This document shows, in pieces, positions 26,284-34,967 of a DNA stretch of 64,000 bases (positions are counted from its first letter, which is position 1; the number at the start of each line of letters is the position of its first letter). The notes beneath the pieces are model-generated. The model saw nothing but the letters and a program-made list of their open reading frames with translations. It had not been told where the DNA came from and did no database searches. The DNA comes from Providencia zhijiangensis (GTDB lineage: Bacteria; Pseudomonadota; Gammaproteobacteria; Enterobacterales; Enterobacteriaceae): assembly GCF_030315915.2 (NCBI RefSeq), contig NZ_CP135990.1:3286001-3350000 (forward strand). Reading direction: 5' to 3'. Made by a program: the position numbers and the translations under genes.

Positions 26284-27279
26284 TTAAATTGAATCCCTTG
26301 GTAACCAAGGCGATGAAATATAGATAGTTTCTCGATGTGTCTCCCCATTAATGATATGTAGCGCGCTGCGTTTGCCAATTTCATAATGCGGGAGTTGTAC
26401 CGTCGAAAGCGGTGGAATAAATAATTCACCGATCCCAACCATATTGTCGTAGCCCACAACGGCGACATCTTTTGGGATCTTCAATCCACTCTCTAACAAG
26501 ATTTGATAAACGATGAATGCGATCCGATCGTTTCCACAAATAACTGAATCAAAACCCGCTTTTCCATGGTGGATCTGCTTGCGTACAATCTCAGGAATAT
26601 CTGCATAGTTTTCTGTACTTAAAAAATGATGAGATAACGCATCCGCATTAATTCCATGCTCTTCACAAGCGCGCTTAACCCCAAGAGCTCGGCGAAGAGT
26701 CGCTGGGTGGTTAGCTGGGAGATATAAACACAGCGGTTGGCGGTACCCCGCATTTAATAGCGCTTTCACCGCGTTATATTGGCCATCTTCATCATCGGGT
26801 ACATAGCTGGCCGTTGGTACATTTAGGCTTTCACAGTTAGCGAGTACTAATGGCACTTTCATCATGTGCTTGGTAATTTCAACCTGCCGAAGTCCCATTG
26901 CCGTGTAGATAATGCCATCTGGGCGATGAGAAAAAAGTAAACTCGCGATGGCTTCAGGGTCATCACCTTCTAGCATATTCACCACATAGCTATTCCAACC
27001 ATGTGAACGCGCCGTTTCTTCAATAGACAGCGTGATATCGACAGAGAAAGGGGACGTCGCCGTATCTAGCGCCAATACCCCAATCGTTCGAGGTTTTTGT
27101 CCTGAACGTGTACCGCGGATCATGCGAGCTGAAAGATCAGGCGTATAACCGGTTTCATTAATGGCTTTTTGAATGCGCTCTAATGTCTCTTTTTTCAGCT
27201 TTTCAGGATTATTGATAGCTCTAGAGACCGTCATCATTGAAACGCCAGCCAGCTTTGCGACATCTTTTAAGAGTACCAT
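26284..27279 (-). CDS. cscR: LacI-family repressor of sucrose genes
   Basis: Repressor of 331 residues. A classic LacI-type HTH is at the N-terminus (LKDVAKLAGVSMMTVSRAINN), followed by the periplasmic-binding-protein-like effector domain. It is divergent from the permease and hydrolase genes; the 235-base intergenic region holds two identical palindromes suited to a LacI-family dimer. Fructose, sucrose or a phosphate derivative would be the inducer; this is inferred from the neighbours. Confidence 0.88.
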   Translation of the reverse strand: MVLLKDVAKLAGVSMMTVSRAINNPEKLKKETLERIQKAINETGYTPDLSARMIRGTRSGQKPRTIGVLALDTATSPFSVDITLSIEETARSHGWNSYVVNMLEGDDPEAIASLLFSHRPDGIIYTAMGLRQVEITKHMMKVPLVLANCESLNVPTASYVPDDEDGQYNAVKALLNAGYRQPLCLYLPANHPATLRRALGVKRACEEHGINADALSHHFLSTENYADIPEIVRKQIHHGKAGFDSVICGNDRIAFIVYQILLESGLKIPKDVAVVGYDNMVGIGELFIPPLSTVQLPHYEIGKRSALHIINGETHRETIYISSPWLPRDSI

Positions 27280-27380
27280 TTTGCCCTCTTTACTCTATTT
27301 TCAACGTCTTTGTTTTCAACGTCTTTTCATCGGAGTATATCAACCAATAAATCGCCACATGATTGCGAGAATAAGAAACC

Positions 27381-27396
27381 TGTGACATCCCTCACA
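27381..27396 (+). promoter_or_regulatory. CRP site in the csc control region
   Basis: TGTGACATCCCTCACA is a perfect TGTGA-N6-TCACA. It lies between the divergent cscR and cscB genes. A possible -10 box TATAAA is at 27459-27464, which would put the CRP centre near -82 of the cscB start, a class I distance. Confidence 0.8.
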
Positions 27397-27409
27397 TACC
27401 GTCAATGTT

Positions 27410-27421
27410 AATGTTAACATT
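27410..27421. promoter_or_regulatory. Probable CscR operator 1
   Basis: Perfect palindrome AATGTTAACATT. It is identical to the palindrome at 27468-27479, 58 bases away. Such short symmetrical sites with a central base step are typical of LacI-family operators. Confidence 0.75.
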
Positions 27422-27467
27422 GGTGATTAACATCATATTTATGCACTATGCCGTCTTTTATAAAGTG

Positions 27468-27479
27468 AATGTTAACATT
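27468..27479. promoter_or_regulatory. Probable CscR operator 2
   Basis: Second copy of AATGTTAACATT. It lies just after the candidate -10 box, so a bound repressor would cover the cscB transcription start. Two sites allow cooperative binding or looping. Confidence 0.75.
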
Positions 27480-27514
27480 AACAATATAGACATTCTGACA
27501 GTAGGAGAATATCT

Positions 27515-28777
27515 ATGGGCAAAAAAACACGCGCTAACATGCATGCCTATCTCACATTAAGTGGTTTGTTATTTACTTTTTTTTGGACATGGTCATCCGT
27601 GTTTTCCTTGGTATCTCTGTGGCTCAGCCAAAAAATTGGCCTAAAGGGCACCGATACGGGCATTATTTTTTCTGTTATCAGCCTAACCGCATTTTGTGCT
27701 CAGCCTCTTTATGGTTTTATCCAAGACAGGCTTGGCTTACGCAAAAATCTATTATGGTTTCTGGGTGGATTGCTATTAATCAGCGGGCCTTGGTTTATTT
27801 TTGTCTGTACCCCGTTATTAAAATGGAACATTTTTGCGGGAGCGGCCGCGTTGGGTATTTATGTTGGCGCAACTTTCTTTGCCGGCATTGGTGCCCTTGA
27901 ATCCTACACTGAACGCGTTAGCCGCATTGCGAGTTTTGAATATGGTCGTGCCCGTATGTGGGGTTCACTAGGCTGGGCAGGCGCCACCTTTTTTGCCGGG
28001 TTATTATTTAATATCGACCCCAATTTAAACTTTGCTATGGGTTCTGCCAGCGCACTTCTGTTCATCATCCTGTTATGGCGTTTACGCAACGTTCGCCCTC
28101 ATACCATGAATGAGCTTGAGTTCGGCAAAACTCAGTCACTGACTATCACTGATGCGCTGGGATTATTACGCATGCGTTCATTTTGGTCTTTGGTGATATT
28201 TGTCTGCGGGGTGAGTGTTTATAACGTCTACGACCAACAATTTCCGGTCTATTTTGCCTCGTTGTTTGCTAACCAAAACGAAGGCAACGAGATGTTTGGC
28301 TACTTAAATTCGCTTCAGGTTTTCTTAGAGGCGGGAGGGATGTTCTTAGCACCTTTCCTCGTCAATCGAATTGGCGCAAAGCGAGGCCTGCTTTTGAGCG
28401 GTGTCATCATGGCGCTGCGTATTTTAGGTTCAGGGCTTGCCGACGATGCAATCACAATTTCATTTATGAAACTGCTACATGCGGTTGAACTCCCTATCCT
28501 ATTAATTTCATTATTTAAATACATTACATCCGTATTTGATAAACGTTTATCTGCAACCATCTACTTAGTGGGTTTCCAGTTTGTAGCGTCGCTCTGCGCC
28601 TCATTCTTATCCCCACTCGCGGGATACAGCTATGACACATTAGGCTTTGCAGATACCTATATGATCCTCGCCGCTATCGTCATTTTGATGACGATAATTT
28701 CAAGTGTCCTTCTGCAATCAGAGGACGCATCAACCGTCAATCGTATGACAACATCGAAAAAAACGGTGGAACTATGA
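27515..28777 (+). CDS. cscB: Sucrose:H+ symporter (CscB-type permease)
   Basis: Major-facilitator transporter of 420 residues with about twelve helices, in the oligosaccharide:H+ symporter family (LacY/CscB). The family pattern FSVISLTAFCAQPLYGFIQDRLGLRKNL is visible in the first loop region as two shorter segments, and helix 4-5 has GALESYTERVSR. It would import unmodified sucrose with a proton, consistent with a sucrose hydrolase and fructokinase rather than PTS genes nearby. Its stop overlaps the hydrolase start as ATGA. Confidence 0.9.
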   Translation: MGKKTRANMHAYLTLSGLLFTFFWTWSSVFSLVSLWLSQKIGLKGTDTGIIFSVISLTAFCAQPLYGFIQDRLGLRKNLLWFLGGLLLISGPWFIFVCTPLLKWNIFAGAAALGIYVGATFFAGIGALESYTERVSRIASFEYGRARMWGSLGWAGATFFAGLLFNIDPNLNFAMGSASALLFIILLWRLRNVRPHTMNELEFGKTQSLTITDALGLLRMRSFWSLVIFVCGVSVYNVYDQQFPVYFASLFANQNEGNEMFGYLNSLQVFLEAGGMFLAPFLVNRIGAKRGLLLSGVIMALRILGSGLADDAITISFMKLLHAVELPILLISLFKYITSVFDKRLSATIYLVGFQFVASLCASFLSPLAGYSYDTLGFADTYMILAAIVILMTIISSVLLQSEDASTVNRMTTSKKTVEL

Positions 28778-30219
28778 ACCAAAAACTTCAGCAAGCACAA
28801 TTTGCTCTTGAGCAACTTAAAGCTCAACGTGGAAATACCTATTACCCTGACTTCCATCTTGCTCCGCCCGCTGGCTGGATGAATGATCCCAATGGTTTGA
28901 TCTACTTTGATGGGTTATATCACGCATTTTATCAACATCACCCAATGAGTGCTGACTGGGGGCCAATGCATTGGGGTCACGCCACCAGCCACGACATGAT
29001 CCATTGGCAACATCAGCCTATCGCGCTAGCACCCGGTAATGATTATGATCGTGATGGCTGTTTTTCGGGTTGTGCTGTAAATGATAATGGAATCCTTTCA
29101 CTCATTTATACAGGGCATGTGTGGCTAAAAGAAGCCGGTGACGATAGCGCTATCCGTGAAGTTCAATGTTTAGCAACCAGCACCGATGGTATTTACTTTG
29201 AAAAACAAGGCATTGTGCTAACGCCTCCCGATGGCATCATGCATTTCCGTGATCCTAAAATTTGGCAAGAAAATGGCACTTGGTGGATGGTGTTAGGTGC
29301 TCGAGACGCGGCAAATTGTGGGCAAACGTTGCTTTATAAGGGAAATTCACTACGCGAATGGCAACTTGATCGGATCCTCGCCCATGCTGACGTTGATGGT
29401 GGCTATATGTGGGAATGCCCAGATTTCTTCCCGTGTGGCGACCATCACTATTTGATGTTTTCACCACAAGGCATCCAACAAAATACAGGTTACCAATATC
29501 GTAATCGCTTCCAATCCGGCGTAATTCAAGGTCACTGGCAACAAGGAAGCGCCTTTATACAAAACCAAAAATTTACTGAATTAGATAATGGACACGATTT
29601 TTACGCACCACAATCATTTACGGCAGCGGATGGGCGACGTGTCATTATGGCTTGGATGGATATGTGGGAATCTGCCATGCCATCCAAACAAGAAGGCTGG
29701 GCTGGCTGCTTAACTCTACCACGCGAGTTATTTGAACGAGATGGGCATTTATGCCAACGCCCAGTGATTGAAGCCAAATCACTACGCCAACAGAGCCAAC
29801 CCATTGAGCCTCACTCGGTTAGTCAAACAGAAGTGCTACTCGACCATTCCAGCGCCATCGAATTAGAGCTTGTTTGGGATATAAGCCAAAGCAATGCGGA
29901 ACGATATGGCATAGCGCTAGGTAATAAAGTAGGCGATGGATTAGAGCTGTATATTGATAGCCAATCTCAGCGCTTAGTGCTCTGGCGGCATTATCCAGAA
30001 TATGAGCTGGACGGTTATCGCAGCATTCCATTACCCGCGAGCGATAAGCTTTCATTGCGTATTTTTATTGACCGCTCCTCCGTTGAAGTCTTCGTCAACG
30101 ACGGTGACGCCGCAATGTCTAGCCGTATTTATCCCCAACCTAATGAACGCAAGTTAATGTTATTTGCTTCTCATGGCAGCGCGGTGATTTCGGAAGGAAT
30201 GCTTTGGCAGCTCAAATAA
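28774..30219 (+). CDS. cscA: Sucrose hydrolase (invertase, GH32)
   Basis: Cytoplasmic beta-fructofuranosidase of 481 residues; splits sucrose into glucose and fructose. The GH32 motifs are complete: WMNDPNG with the nucleophile aspartate near residue 37, FRDPK, and the acid/base glutamate in ECPD. A beta-sandwich domain makes up the C-terminus. There is no signal peptide, in agreement with import by CscB. It is translationally coupled to cscB and followed by a strong terminator. Confidence 0.94.
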   Translation: MNQKLQQAQFALEQLKAQRGNTYYPDFHLAPPAGWMNDPNGLIYFDGLYHAFYQHHPMSADWGPMHWGHATSHDMIHWQHQPIALAPGNDYDRDGCFSGCAVNDNGILSLIYTGHVWLKEAGDDSAIREVQCLATSTDGIYFEKQGIVLTPPDGIMHFRDPKIWQENGTWWMVLGARDAANCGQTLLYKGNSLREWQLDRILAHADVDGGYMWECPDFFPCGDHHYLMFSPQGIQQNTGYQYRNRFQSGVIQGHWQQGSAFIQNQKFTELDNGHDFYAPQSFTAADGRRVIMAWMDMWESAMPSKQEGWAGCLTLPRELFERDGHLCQRPVIEAKSLRQQSQPIEPHSVSQTEVLLDHSSAIELELVWDISQSNAERYGIALGNKVGDGLELYIDSQSQRLVLWRHYPEYELDGYRSIPLPASDKLSLRIFIDRSSVEVFVNDGDAAMSSRIYPQPNERKLMLFASHGSAVISEGMLWQLK

Positions 30220-30251
30220 TGATTGAGCCGGAATTGGGATAAACAAAATAG

Positions 30252-30284
30252 CCTTGTGATGTGCTTTATCACAAGGCGTTTTTA
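30252..30284 (+). terminator. Terminator after cscA
   Basis: GCCTTGTGAT (30252-30261) pairs perfectly with ATCACAAGGC (30269-30278), followed by GTTTTT. Confidence 0.9.
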
Positions 30285-30530
30285 ATCCTTTAGACTCTGT
30301 TGAGGCCAGTCTCATTTTTATAATATTAGCTTAAATAGATAAGTATTATTATCGACCTTATAAGTCATTCACATCAAAAAAACTCTCGGAAAACCTGCAT
30401 AAAATACGGCTTTAACGTATAATCAACTCTATTGAGCTTTGGCTCACTTCACACAGTGTCGAGATCATCATAAATAACACGCGAACCCAGACTAAAATGG
30501 GCTTTTGAGACTCTATTGATCAGGTGAGAT

Positions 30531-31271
30531 ATGCTGGATTTTCTAAAGAATTATGACAACTTAACCGTCAGTGAAAAAAAAGTATTAAAATATCTTACCG
30601 ATAATATTGCCGATATTCCCTACTTGAATATTAATGAATTAGTCGCCAAAACGTTTGTCTCTAAGACTGTCATTATTAATTTGTCCCAGAAATTAGGTTT
30701 TAGTGGGTTTAAAGAACTCAAATTCCAAATTAATAACCATATACTTTCACAAAATAAAGCGGAAAAAAACAACCCTGCGTCGTATAAAAAGCAGCTTGAA
30801 AATAATATCCATAAAACCTTCACTTTAATAAATGAAGAGCAAATTCGCGACTGTGCGAAAACATTACGCGGCTCGCGTAATATCTTTTTAGTCGCACGTG
30901 GCACCAGTAAAGCCGTTGGTTATTATCTTGAACACTTGCTCTTCTCTCTTGGATTACACTGCTTTTTTATCAACGATTACAATCTCTCCGACTCTTTTAC
31001 TCGCCTAGTTAACCAAAATGACACCGTGATTTTTATCTCGCTGTCTGGTGGAACCAAGAAAATCATCGAAACCGCTAAAATCGTGCAATTGAAAGAGGCC
31101 AACATCATCAGTATGACCGCCTTTCACACCAACGAACTCACCGCCTACGCCAATAACACTCTTTTCTGCTTCGCAGATAGCTATGACACCAAACGGGACG
31201 ATTCAAAATCCAGAACTGGATTTTTTATTCTGGTGGATTTATTAATTAATGAATTGGAAAACCTGCTGTAA
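30531..31271 (+). CDS. RpiR-family sugar-responsive regulator
   Basis: Regulator of 246 residues with an N-terminal RpiR-type HTH (residues about 1-75; LNINELVAKTFVSKTVIINLSQKLG) and a C-terminal SIS domain for a phosphosugar (IFLVARGTSKAVGYYLEHLL, VIFISLSGGTKKIIE). A well-placed AGGTGAG lies before the ATG. It precedes the PTS and lyase genes in the same direction, with a 282-base gap, so it likely controls them in response to the phosphorylated substrate. Whether it activates or represses cannot be seen. Confidence 0.87.
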   Translation: MLDFLKNYDNLTVSEKKVLKYLTDNIADIPYLNINELVAKTFVSKTVIINLSQKLGFSGFKELKFQINNHILSQNKAEKNNPASYKKQLENNIHKTFTLINEEQIRDCAKTLRGSRNIFLVARGTSKAVGYYLEHLLFSLGLHCFFINDYNLSDSFTRLVNQNDTVIFISLSGGTKKIIETAKIVQLKEANIISMTAFHTNELTAYANNTLFCFADSYDTKRDDSKSRTGFFILVDLLINELENLL

Positions 31272-31434
31272 ATAAACTCCCACCCACCTTATTTATTTAA
31301 CTTAAGGTTAGCTGAGTGCTTTTCATTCAATTATTTTTGTGATTTTTCAAATAATCATTTATTTAAAAAACCCATAACACATTTATAGAAAAATCATTAT
31401 TAATATGATTTTTAAAGCTTTATTTAATTTTAAT

Positions 31435-31444
31435 GACCTAGGTC
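31435..31444. promoter_or_regulatory. Palindrome before the PTS gene
   Basis: Perfect 10-base palindrome GACCTAGGTC, about 110 bases before the EIICB start and in the only spacer between it and the RpiR regulator gene. It is a candidate operator; no experimental link is known to me. Confidence 0.35.
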
Positions 31445-31553
31445 TTAATCTGTGACCTGAGATAATATTTAAAACCGTAACATCATTTCATTTAAAAAAC
31501 CCAGTGCTAGTATTCCAGTTAATTTCAATAATTCTTCGTCATTAGGAAAAAAT

Positions 31554-33110
31554 ATGGCTAAAAGAAAATTCGGTGAGTCAATCCAGCGCTTTGGTAGGAC
31601 ACTGCTCCTGCCAATCGGGGTTCTGGCTCCAATTGGTATGATACTGGGGATCAGTGGTGCATTAGTTCAAACCTACATGATTGCTCGATTCCCTTTCCTC
31701 GGCAATGAAACCGTTAACGCATTACTTGTCAGCATCCGTTCTATCGCGGGCGTCATCTTCGACAACATCCCATTACTGTTCGCCATGGGGGTTGCCTACG
31801 GCATGAGCCAACGCGATAAGGGGATCGCGGTCTTCGCCTCCGTTGTCGGTTACCTTTCGTTGATTATCACCATGAATATTTGGTTGGTACTCACCGGTAA
31901 ACTGGCGGATCCAGCGATTATGGGTCAAGTGGGACAGATTAAGGTTTTAGGTATTCAAACCTTAAACATCAGTGCCGCTGGGGGGATTATTACAGGGTTA
32001 ATTGGTGCATGGGCCACCGATAAATTCTATAACCTCGAGCTGCCGACCGCCTTCGCCTTCTTCTCGGGTAAAAAGTCAGTCGCGATTATCATGGTCGGCT
32101 TAATGATCATGGTCGGCGGAACATTACCGTTTATCTGGGAAGTGTTAGTGCAAGGCTTGATGAAGCTTTCCGCCGTCTTCCTCAGTCCTGTCGGTCCGTT
32201 CTTTACCGCGGGGGGTGAACGTCTGTTTATTCCATTCGGGTTACACCACGTATGGAACGTTCTGTTTAGATTTACCGAAGCTGGTGGTACCTATGTTATT
32301 GATGGACAGACCTTTGTCGGTGTCGTTCCAGCTTTAACGGAAGTGTTATTTAAGCAAGGTCCAAGTAGTGAATACTGGGCAATGATGCCAAGCCTGACGC
32401 GCTTTATGGCACAGCAACAAATGCTGGTAACGCTGTTCCTGTTCCCTGCGATTGCATTAGCTATCTATAAAACATCGAAAAAAGAGAACCGTGCTGAAGT
32501 TAAATCGATGTTGGTGACCATGGTATTGACCGCGATGCTCGGTAACGTGACCGAACCTCTCGAATTTACCTTCGTGTTTATCGCACCGCTGCTGTACTTA
32601 ATCTATGCCATCATCGTCGGTATTGGTGCAGTGTTACTGTCATTCGCAGGCGTCGCTATCGGGTATATCCGTGGAACCGTGTTTGACTTCACTATCTTCG
32701 GTCTGCTGTACGAGCACACTAACTGGATATTCTTAGTGCTGATTGGTGGCGGTTTAGCGGTAGTGACTTACTTCATTTTCTACTGGGCGATTATCAAATT
32801 TGATATCAAAACCCCAGGTCGTGAAGAGTCGAGCAACCTGAAAAATACCTTAATTAAAGAAAAACGTTATGGCGAAATCGCTGAGATCCTTGTTGAAGCC
32901 TTAGGCGGTAAAGAGAACATTCGTAACGTAGATAACTGTATTACCCGTATGCGTATTGATGTCGCAGAAGTGAATAAAATTGATAAAGATTTAATGTTGG
33001 AATCAGGATGTACCGCATTCTTCTTTCCATCGGCAAACCACGTCCACGTAGTGTATGGACCGAAAGTTGAATTTGTTCGCAACGCTGTTGATGAGTTCAT
33101 GAAGAAATAA
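31554..33110 (+). CDS. PTS EIICB permease, glucose/maltose family
   Basis: Sugar phosphotransferase permease of 518 residues. An EIIC domain with about ten membrane segments occupies residues 1-420 (with the family landmark FIPFGLHHVWN), and an EIIB domain lies at about 440-518, with the phosphorylated cysteine Cys462 in NCITRMRIDV. No EIIA domain is present, so the phosphate probably comes from the general EIIA-Glc (Crr). The order EIIC-EIIB is that of PtsG, MalX and NagE. The substrate is not known; the lyase encoded nine bases downstream suggests it is not a plain sugar. Confidence 0.9.
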   Translation: MAKRKFGESIQRFGRTLLLPIGVLAPIGMILGISGALVQTYMIARFPFLGNETVNALLVSIRSIAGVIFDNIPLLFAMGVAYGMSQRDKGIAVFASVVGYLSLIITMNIWLVLTGKLADPAIMGQVGQIKVLGIQTLNISAAGGIITGLIGAWATDKFYNLELPTAFAFFSGKKSVAIIMVGLMIMVGGTLPFIWEVLVQGLMKLSAVFLSPVGPFFTAGGERLFIPFGLHHVWNVLFRFTEAGGTYVIDGQTFVGVVPALTEVLFKQGPSSEYWAMMPSLTRFMAQQQMLVTLFLFPAIALAIYKTSKKENRAEVKSMLVTMVLTAMLGNVTEPLEFTFVFIAPLLYLIYAIIVGIGAVLLSFAGVAIGYIRGTVFDFTIFGLLYEHTNWIFLVLIGGGLAVVTYFIFYWAIIKFDIKTPGREESSNLKNTLIKEKRYGEIAEILVEALGGKENIRNVDNCITRMRIDVAEVNKIDKDLMLESGCTAFFFPSANHVHVVYGPKVEFVRNAVDEFMKK

Positions 33111-33118
33111 AAGGATAT

Positions 33119-34492
33119 ATGATGAGAGCCTTATATGATTCTAAGAGTAAAACCATCGATGACCGCGGTATAAAAGCCCTGTTATCGGATGAAGCCAAAT
33201 ACAATACTTGGCTGATGTTTGAATCCATGTTAGCTCAAGCGCAGGCTGAAGCGGGGTTCATTCCCCAATCAGCGGCTGATGAAATTAAAGAAAAAGCGGT
33301 TATTGAGAACATTGATTTTGAAGAGATGAGCCGCATTTACCAAAAAATTGGGCACGGCTTCGTTCCCTTCTTAAAAGTGTTGGTGAATGCCTGTTCTGAA
33401 GAGAGTGGTAAATACATCCATTACGGAATTACCACTCAAAATATTCAGCAAAGCTCGCAGCTGTACATGATGAAAACGGTACATAATAAATTTATGTTGC
33501 TGTTAAGTGAGATCATCGAAAACCTGTCGGGTCTTGCTGAAAAAACTAAGCATATGGTGATGCCGGGCAGAACCCATGGACGCCACGCTATCCCAATTAC
33601 TTACGGGTACAAAGTGTCCGTGTGGATCAGCGATTTCATCGACTGCTACCAGCGTATGAAAGAGTGTGAAAAGCGTGTATTTACCATCATGATGGGCGGT
33701 GCTGTGGGTGCGTTTAACTCCATGCCGGGGATTGGTTTAGAAGTGCAAAAACGCGTTGCTGAACTGACGGGTATGCATGCGATGGAAGTGCCATCACGTA
33801 ACCTTAGCACCCATAAACTCGAGTACATGGCGAACTTAGCGCTGATGGCGAATATCTGCCATAAAATCGGGGAAGAAGTTTACAGCACGACGCTGGAAGA
33901 AATAGCGGAAGTGTCTGAAGGATTCACCAAAGGCACTGTGGGCAGCAGCACCATGCCACACAAAATCAACCCGAAACTGGCGAAAGGGATTATTGCTAAC
34001 TCTCAAAAACTGTATTCATTACCGAGTGTTGGGATGTATTCTGCCGTCAGACCGTATGAAGGTGATAGCAGCTCTTATATGTTATTCGATGGGCTTATCG
34101 AAGAAGCGCTGGAACTGACCACTGAAATTTTATTAAGAACCGAAGAGCTTTCGAGAACTCTGGTACCTCACGAAGAGAGAATGCTGCATAACGTTCTGAG
34201 AAATAAAGGGTTAGATAATACCGAATACGTAATGATGAAAATGGCTGAGAAGCTGGGTAAAGATAAAGCGCACTCATTACTGTATGAAGAAGCCATCAAA
34301 ACCGCAGCAGATGGAGAGGATTTCTACACTAACCTCACCAAGAACGAAACTATTACGGCGGCATTTAGCAATGATGAAATCAAAGCAATGCTAGACCCAC
34401 GTTCGTATATTGGTTTGTCCGTTGAAATCGCAGAAAAAGAAGCGAAACGTGGTTTAGCCGTAGCCAAAGAAATTAAACAGCTTTATCAGTAA
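33119..34492 (+). CDS. Fumarase/aspartase-superfamily lyase, adenylosuccinate-lyase-like
   Basis: Enzyme of 457 residues with the superfamily signature GSSTMPHKINP at 275-285 and a PGRTHGRHAIPITYG segment bearing the general-acid histidine region. Superfamily members split C-N or C-O bonds to release fumarate or a related product. It resembles PurB but is longer in places and lies outside purine context; PurB normally accompanies mnmA/hflD in enterobacteria. It is nine bases after a PTS permease, so it likely acts on the imported phosphosugar conjugate. The real substrate is unknown. Confidence 0.82.
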   Translation: MMRALYDSKSKTIDDRGIKALLSDEAKYNTWLMFESMLAQAQAEAGFIPQSAADEIKEKAVIENIDFEEMSRIYQKIGHGFVPFLKVLVNACSEESGKYIHYGITTQNIQQSSQLYMMKTVHNKFMLLLSEIIENLSGLAEKTKHMVMPGRTHGRHAIPITYGYKVSVWISDFIDCYQRMKECEKRVFTIMMGGAVGAFNSMPGIGLEVQKRVAELTGMHAMEVPSRNLSTHKLEYMANLALMANICHKIGEEVYSTTLEEIAEVSEGFTKGTVGSSTMPHKINPKLAKGIIANSQKLYSLPSVGMYSAVRPYEGDSSSYMLFDGLIEEALELTTEILLRTEELSRTLVPHEERMLHNVLRNKGLDNTEYVMMKMAEKLGKDKAHSLLYEEAIKTAADGEDFYTNLTKNETITAAFSNDEIKAMLDPRSYIGLSVEIAEKEAKRGLAVAKEIKQLYQ

Positions 34493-34529
34493 TTATTTGC
34501 TTAATAATTTAACTTAAAGCCGTTCTTTG

Positions 34530-34563
34530 AAGCCGCCATTTTAAAACAATGGCGGCTTTTTTT
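34530..34563 (+). terminator. Terminator after the PTS-lyase operon
   Basis: AAGCCGCCATT (34530-34540) pairs with AATGGCGGCTT (34548-34558), ending in a seven-T run. Confidence 0.92.
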
Positions 34564-34967
34564 GGTTATAAAAATATGAATATTGCTAAATAATAGAAAA
34601 ATAATTCATTACTTTAAATTAGTCATTAATACTTAAAAAATAATTAGCAAGAATGACTGTTAATAAATAATGTGAATTTGTTATCACGTCTGATTTATTC
34701 TCAATAAATTTATCTAAATTTTAATTCTTGTATTCAAAAGCAAAAATTAATTTAATTCCCCACACAGAACTATCATTTAATTTGTTCTTTTCGCGTTCTA
34801 TTAATCTGCGTTTCATGTGATTAGCTAGTCAATAAATCTACTTTTTCGATAAATAAAAAGATTTTGAGATGGCGCTCAAGTATTTATTTTTATAAAACAC
34901 AGATTATCTCTGCGATTCTGTTTTTGATTCTTAATGATGTTTTTTGATTGATAACAAAGGTATCAGA
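34564..34967. other. AT-rich spacer before the autotransporter
   Basis: About 400 AT-rich bases with no supportable gene or clear symmetric element. It must contain the autotransporter promoter; I could not pick a convincing one. Confidence 0.4.

Noticed and set aside
33119-34492. Lyase gene as the housekeeping purB
   Set aside because: It is coupled to a PTS permease and lacks the usual purB neighbours; sequence divergence by eye is considerable, although purB-like descent is likely.
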